This document shows, piece by piece, positions 58,576 through 64,000 of a DNA stretch of 64,000 nucleotides. Position numbers and translations under genes: made by a program. Where the stretch lies: positions 15,656,814-15,720,813 of the forward strand of contig NC_059406.1 of NCBI RefSeq assembly GCF_905220565.1, read 5' to 3'. This DNA comes from Melitaea cinxia. Taxonomy: Eukaryota > Arthropoda > Insecta > Lepidoptera > Nymphalidae. Under the pieces are notes generated by a model. The model worked only from the letters and a program-made list of their open reading frames with translations, searched no databases and was not told the origin of the DNA. The stretch's first letter is position 1, and each line of letters starts with the position of its first letter.

Positions 58576-61007
58576 ATTATTAAAGGGTTTTTGTACTAAA
58601 AAAACCTTGAGTGTTATTTATCCCTATTTACAATCTTTTTATTTACGTATTTTTATATAAAACATGACATTCAAACAGCACAAGACATATTAATTTATCT
58701 ATATTACATTAGGTTGCTTTCTAGCCAATGTTTGATATAATGTAAATTAGAAGAATAACACGATTATCCCTATCTTGAAAAAAGCCTATGGAAATGGTAG
58801 AAAAGTGACTTAGATTCGTTTAGACAATTATCTCCTTAACTTATGGTCAACAGTTGTCAAGAATATATTACAATCGGACTATAATTATTTATCTATTAAA
58901 TACCCTAAAAACACCCTCGTCTCCCAGATATATACAGCAACAATTTTAAACAAGTGACAAAATTCAAAGACAAATAGGTATGTACTTGTTCTGTGCCCAA
59001 TTTTTATACGGAACGATAGAAATCCATGGGATACGGTTACATTTATTTAATTTATAAGAAAATATTGAGCATCTTTACCAGAATATTATAACTTCTTTGA
59101 TCTGATTAAAATTTGGAAAATTAAGTATCGCGATACAAATTTCTAGACAAACGTTAAGACTGCGGGGTGTTTGTTGGTTATTTTAAAGTTTAGAAATAGA
59201 CTTGGGTAACTCATGAGTGAGTGATACAAATGAAACATATCTTTTCAAGTGAGCTAGTCTGTCATCAGCTCACTTGCGTTTCAAATATATCTCCAGCTCA
59301 CTAGGCTTATGATCCATTTTCGAGAGACTGACGTACTGAACGGGAGTAAAAGAGACTGAGCTAGTGAGCCACTCGATCGGACGATGGCGTTATCATGCGA
59401 AAGAGAGACAGTTAGCTATGGCTCTGTATCTTTTCGATTAATATTTCACAAGGTCATAGACTCAATCGTCTTGCTTTGAACAAGCGAAAAAGTTTTTTTT
59501 TACGACAACACAAAGTTGCATTATAAAATTATTTCACTGAGCTAAATGAGCTGAAGAGCTAAATGAGTGATATATATCCTAAGATCAAAATGATATATAT
59601 CTCTCTTTTCTTTTCAGTGATATAAACTTCGCATGGCTATTTAGAAATCGCACGTTTAACGTCAAATAACCCTATGGAAAAAAATCTCATAATACCTCAT
59701 AAAACGGACACAAACACAGACCAAATTCACAAATGTATATCTCATAACTCGGTATGAGAATTCGGTCTACATTTGTCCATATTTTATGAGGTTTTATAAG
59801 ATTTTTTCTATAGGGAAAGACACACGATATTTCTTTACACTTGCCATGTTTCGTGATGGACGAATTAATATCATAATTATATTTTTACTGAAGTTTAAAC
59901 TTCGTACTGCACTGTTAAAGGTTAAATCAAAGAGATAATAATTAAAATAAAAGTCAAAATATTAATTAAATTTTACTAATTATATTTACATCATATTCCG
60001 AACTGAACACTAGAAGGTAAATAATTTACAAAAAGGTCTCACACAACTAACATTACCTTTAGGAAATAAGAAATTAAGAAAAAAAATTCACCCGACTTTA
60101 TTTATGAGTTTAAATTAAAATTTCATTATAGCTTGACCTCCAAATACATTAGACATCAACCCACAATAGATAAACTTAGACTAAGTCAAAATTATAATAT
60201 TATGCCAATTTATAAAGTTCTGCCATGTATAGTATATTTTGGCATTTTTCTTGTTATAGTCAATCATATTTGTAAAACTTTACTATCTGTTTCATCAAAT
60301 ATTTTATAATATTGATTATGCGTTCTCCACTAACGTATTGTGAAGCAGTGGCAGGTTAGGCTTCAATTTATCCTTTACAGGTTTTCGTTTTATGGAAATA
60401 TATATTATATTATTGTTCTATAAATAAAATTTATATTCCATTGCCAAAGTTGCATTTTCTAACCCAGTGTTTACACAGACTTATCAATGCGATTACTTCT
60501 TACTGTTGTTTTCGTTTTAATTCAAAAAGGTTGAGGATATTCAGACATTAGCGTGACTCCTTCCCCTAACTTACCTTCCCCCAATTGTTACAGCGGGCGG
60601 GGGCTGCCCTCCCTCCACGCCCCCGGCTTCTAAAGAACACTCCAGGGGTCTTCGGCGTGATTACATTACGGAAACAGAACCCCAATAGATTTGAAACTGT
60701 ACTAGTACCAGTCACGCTAGTCACGTTAAATTACCGCTGGAGTCACGTTAGTGTTCGAATATCCTTATCGTTTAAATATACAATAAATATTTCATCACCA
60801 AAAATATGACAATTGAAAAAAAAGTTGAAAATATACAAATTCTGTATACGTAGAGCCGGTTAAAGGATTGCAATTTTATATTTTAGCAAAACTAATGTTT
60901 ACCTAGCGACGATATCGATCAATTAGCATTTCACAGATATTATTGTAATTCAGACATGACAATGAACAATAAAAATGACATTATACAATATTGCCAATCG
61001 TTGGCAT
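58576..61007. other. Intergenic DNA between PDCD7 and DCAF12
   Basis: No gene is seen. It contains the hairpin at 59670-59817. A short GC-rich patch at about 60590-60650 is open on the + strand but has no recognisable protein. Confidence 0.5.
59670..59817. repeat. 148-bp hairpin, MITE-like
   Basis: Left arm ccctatggaaaaaaatctca and right arm ttttttctataggg are inverted. Inner parts also pair (cataaaacggacacaaa with tttgtccatattttatg; ctcggtatgag is a short loop-proximal palindrome). Confidence 0.75.
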
Positions 61008-61533
61008 CACGGTCTTATCACACAGGTCGGGAAACTAGTGGTGGGGGTACGTTGGTTTGATGGTTAAAGCCGCCAGAGGCATGAGTGGCGTGACGATCGC
61101 TTAGTGCACAAGACCGTGGTGCTGTGTAACGAAAACAGAATAGTATTCTGTCTCTATTTCTATAACACGTCACGCATTTATGTTTTAAAATATAACCAAT
61201 TACAATGAAAAGTCAGTCAATATAACCAATTACAATGAAGAACGTCACTCAATATAACCAATTACAATGAAGAACGTCACTCAATATAACCAATTACAAT
61301 GAAGAACGTCACTCATTATAACCAATTACAATGAAGAACGTCACTCAATATAACCGATCACATTGCAAGTACCCACCGTACCACGTGACGGCAATAAGCG
61401 ATAGTAGCGACGTACAGCAACGTACAGCGGCGTTGAATCGAACGTAAAGTTAGACATTATCGTACCTCCCTCTCTTATCGTATCTCACCATTGAGATTGG
61501 GCTTAGTGTTCTGACCTGTGTAATAAGACCGTG
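61008..61533. mobile_element. hAT-type MITE, copy 2, with expanded internal tandem repeat
   Basis: Ends CACGGTCTTATCACACAGGT and its complement; exact 8-bp duplication GTTGGCAT at 61000-61007 and 61534-61541. The interior aligns with the copy at 3389-3707, including aggtcgggaaact and the tctgtctc...acgcattta block. It inserts about 90 bp downstream of the DCAF12 stop. Confidence 0.85.
61188..61365. repeat. 32-bp tandem repeat inside the hAT-type MITE
   Basis: About five units containing ataaccaattacaatgaaga and acgtcactca at 32-bp spacing. The copy of the same MITE at 3389 has only one to two of these units. Confidence 0.85.
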
Positions 61534-61621
61534 GTTGGCATAGCTATTGACAGACGCCTGCACCCAGGCACAAGAAACTACAAATTATATTGTATGCCAG
61601 TTATTGGCACACGCCTGCACA

Positions 61622-64000
61622 CTATTGCCATATGCCTGCATAGTTGCCAATAAGAGGGGCGGGTAAGGGTCCACCGGCGGTGAAAATACGCGTTCCACTG
61701 TCGTCATAGCAATGTGTATAAATGGCTGGCACGTATTTCACTTGATTGAAACCATCCGCTTCTTCATCTGGAAACTGAGAAAAATATATACCAATCAGTT
61801 TTACAATATTCATTACTCTTTATAATACGTATAACTTTATGCCGCGTGCCGCGTGCCTCGTGTCGCGGTGTTTGTAGTTAAACTCCTCTGAAACGGCTTG
61901 ACCGATTCTCATGAAATTTTGTGTGCATATTGGGTAGGTCTGAGAATCGGCCAACATCCATTTTTTCATATCCCTAAGTTATAATGGGGGGGGGGGGGGA
62001 ACAAGGGGTTTAATAACATATATGGCAATACAAAGTTTGCGGGGTCAGCTACTAATTATAGTAAAAATCATAAGTTCATGAGAAATTTAATAAAAGTGTG
62101 AATGTGGAATTATACAATAGATTTTGTAATGTACTCATGTACTATCAATGTCATTTGATTGAGAAAATTATAGCTATGCTGTTTTCAACTGTACAATTTC
62201 TCAGGTATTTAATTATTTGTGATGCTAATGTAGAGACCAGAATATAGGACTAGTAATAAAGTGATAGTGATATAAAGTGAAATTAATAATTAAAAACTAA
62301 TTATTTCCGACTTACCACATATCCTTTCGATGCTTTGAGGGTAACAGTCTTCGTGGAATGAATGTTGCTCTCCAAGTATTTACCGGCCCTCAGGTCGTAG
62401 AACATAAGGAGACCTACGAATTAATGTAAAGATCAGTACTATTGTGATATTAAATTATATTATTTACCCGCCAACCCGCAAAGGAGCAGCATGGTGGATT
62501 AAGATCCGATCTTTCTCATGCTTTAAGAGAGAGACCTATGTCCAGCAGTGGGATGTTATAGGCTGAATCGTAGACATTGTTTATTCTACTATGGAAATTT
62601 TTGCTACAGGTGACACTATACCGGAGTGGTAGTTTTGTTAGTGGCAGCTGTATTGTAACGTCGTGCTGTAGCTGTGTGTGTCACTAGATATATGCGCATT
62701 CGTGTTTCAACAGCGTGTTCATGGTATCAGTATCGCGATATTAGCGTGACAGTACTGAAGTTGCAGTGTGAAGGTAGAATGAGAGAGATAGCAGTTTAAC
62801 AATATCTTGTTTCCGCAGTGTGGCAGTAGTGTTTCCGCAGTGTGGCAGTAGTGTTTCCGCAGTGTGGCAGTAGTGTTTCCGCAGTGTGGCAGTAGTGTTT
62901 CCGCAGTGTGGCAGTAGTGTTCGCAGTACATCAGTAGTGTCGCAGTGAGTCAGTAGAGTGACGCAGTGAGTCAGTAGAGTGTCGCAGTGAGTCAGTAGAG
63001 TGTCGCAGTGAGTCAGTAGAGTGTCGCAGTGAGTCAGTAGTGTCGCAGTGAGTCAGTAGAGTGTCGCAGTGCGTCAGTAGTGTCGCAGTGCGTCAGTAGA
63101 GTGTCGCAGTGAGTCAGTAGAGTGTCGCAGTGCGTCAGTAGAGTGTCGCAGTGCGTCAGTAGAGTGTCGCAGTGCGTCAGTAGAGTGTCGCAGTGCGTCA
63201 GTAGAGTGTCGCAGTGCGTCAGTAGAGTGTCGCAGTGCGTCAGTAGAGTGTCGCAGTGCGTCAGTAGTGTCGCAGTGCGTCAGTAGTGTCGCAGTCCGTC
63301 AGTAGTGTCGCAGTGCGTCAGTAGTGTCGCAGTGCGTCAGTTGTGTCGCAGTGCGTCAGTAGTGTCGCAGTGCGTCAGCAGTCCAAGTACCGAGGCCGGT
63401 GCCGATGGTGAGCATGTCTCCGCGGAAGCTGGCGGAGCGTATCCCGCAGCCGTTGTACCGCGACGTGATCTTCTTGACGGACTGCAGTGTGCGACAGTCC
63501 AGCAGCAGCGTGTAAGATTTACAGCCGATCGCGTAGATTCCGCTCTCCTGGGTGTTTAAAAAGATATTTAATACGTTTTCTTTTCTGAAAATGTTCCCAT
63601 TGTTGAGGATCTGGATCGATTGAGGATGGAACTGGTGCGAGTCAGTCGTCATCAGGGGGTTCCTTATCGCTACGATATTTAAAAAAATCGTTTATTGAGA
63701 TCACTGATCTCAAAGTTCTAGAATGTAAGGGGTTCCACATCACTATGAAACTTAAAACAGTATATTTCTGAATATTGAGGATAAAATTCTAAAACAAGCG
63801 CTTTTTTTGAACCTCGAATGACGATATTTCCATTATTTTTTGTATTTAAAATTATAAGAACTTTTCAAAATAAAACTTTAATTACATCTGTCATGGAACT
63901 GGCAACTATGGCACAGGCTCAAAATATTTAGTTTTAAGTACATTATAGTTTAGTCCCGTTAGCCTTACGGTACTTAAAACGATAACTCTGTAACTCACCT
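61622..64000 (-). CDS. DCAF12: DDB1- and CUL4-associated factor 12, 3' exons (partial)
   Basis: DCAF12 is a WD-repeat substrate receptor of CRL4 ubiquitin ligases, which in vertebrates recognises C-terminal degrons. Exons on the minus strand: the last two bases of an exon at 64000-63999, then 63669-63391, 62413-62316 and 61774-61622. They join in phase. Visible motifs: SGIYAIGCKSYTLLLD (WD blade), ITSRYNGCGIRSASFRG, IGTGLGLLMFYDLRAGKYL, and the diagnostic end YTHCYDDSGTRIFTAGGPLP...NYAGIW. The linker between the last blades is shorter than in vertebrates. The 5' part lies outside the window. The intron between 63391 and 62413 is filled by a minisatellite that starts about 10 bp from the donor. 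Confidence 0.9.
61861..62055 (-). repeat. Dispersed repeat R3, copy 3 (inverted)
   Basis: Complement of the copies at 10407 and 28182, with gattctcatgaaattttgtg and a 13-base G tract at 61987-61999. It lies in the last DCAF12 intron. Confidence 0.75.
62816..63380. repeat. Two-part minisatellite in a DCAF12 intron
   Basis: First five copies of a 22-bp unit (gtgtttccgcagtgtggcag plus ta), then over 20 copies of a related 18/21-bp unit (gtcgcagtgcgtcagtagag plus t). The two share the cagtg...cagtag skeleton. The array extends to within about 10 bp of the exon donor at 63390. Confidence 0.92.

Noticed and set aside
60585..60809. 74-codon + strand frame in a GC-rich patch
   Set aside because: No family resemblance, no splice context, and composition changes half-way; treated as chance.
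62816..63380. CRISPR-like array
   Set aside because: Units are contiguous with no unique spacers, and the DNA is eukaryotic.

Overview
The window is AT-rich, intron-rich insect nuclear DNA, almost certainly from a moth or butterfly (Lepidoptera). The evidence is short exons with GT-AG introns, host proteins of insect type, and a dense load of LINE (RTE and Jockey type), SINE-like and MITE repeats of the kind that fill lepidopteran introns. Both edges of the window cut genes.

Layout, left to right. (1) 1-5663, + strand: the 3' end of the mitochondrial NAD-isocitrate dehydrogenase alpha-subunit gene (IDH3A), with two homologous, mutually exclusive-looking terminal exons, at 1-133 and 5436-5663. 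(2) 8479-20929, - strand: a complete 13-exon gene for nucleolar protein 6 (NOL6/Nrap, ribosome biogenesis, about 1,114 aa). Its introns are packed with SINE-like and MITE copies, two of which landed inside 5' splice sites. (3) 21225-26079: an island of mobile DNA with a 1,116-bp foldback element with a 9-bp target duplication, a decayed MADF-encoding PIF/Harbinger-like element, and LINE reverse transcriptase remnants. (4) 26284-37692 and 41440-50032, both - strand: two tandem paralogues of a secreted family-31 glycoside hydrolase (MYORG-like alpha-glucosidase), with nearly identical exon structure but different C-termini. A 5-kb intron of the first copy holds a 2,060-bp DNA element, bounded by CACTG inverted ends and TTA duplications, that encodes a protein family I do not recognise. 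(5) 51852-53320: a young RTE-type LINE fragment. (6) 54863-58494, + strand: tubulin-binding cofactor A (TBCA) followed only 51 bp later by PDCD7 (U11/U12 snRNP 59K). (7) 61622-64000, - strand: the 3' exons of DCAF12 (CUL4-DDB1 substrate receptor), with a large minisatellite in one intron.

The host genes are housekeeping genes with unrelated roles (TCA cycle, ribosome assembly, tubulin folding, minor spliceosome, ubiquitin ligase), apart from the duplicated glucosidases. The most unusual content is the duplicated IDH3A end, the unrecognised CACTG element, the foldback element, and the transposon insertions that remodelled NOL6 splice sites. All family names come from reading the translations; no database search was possible.
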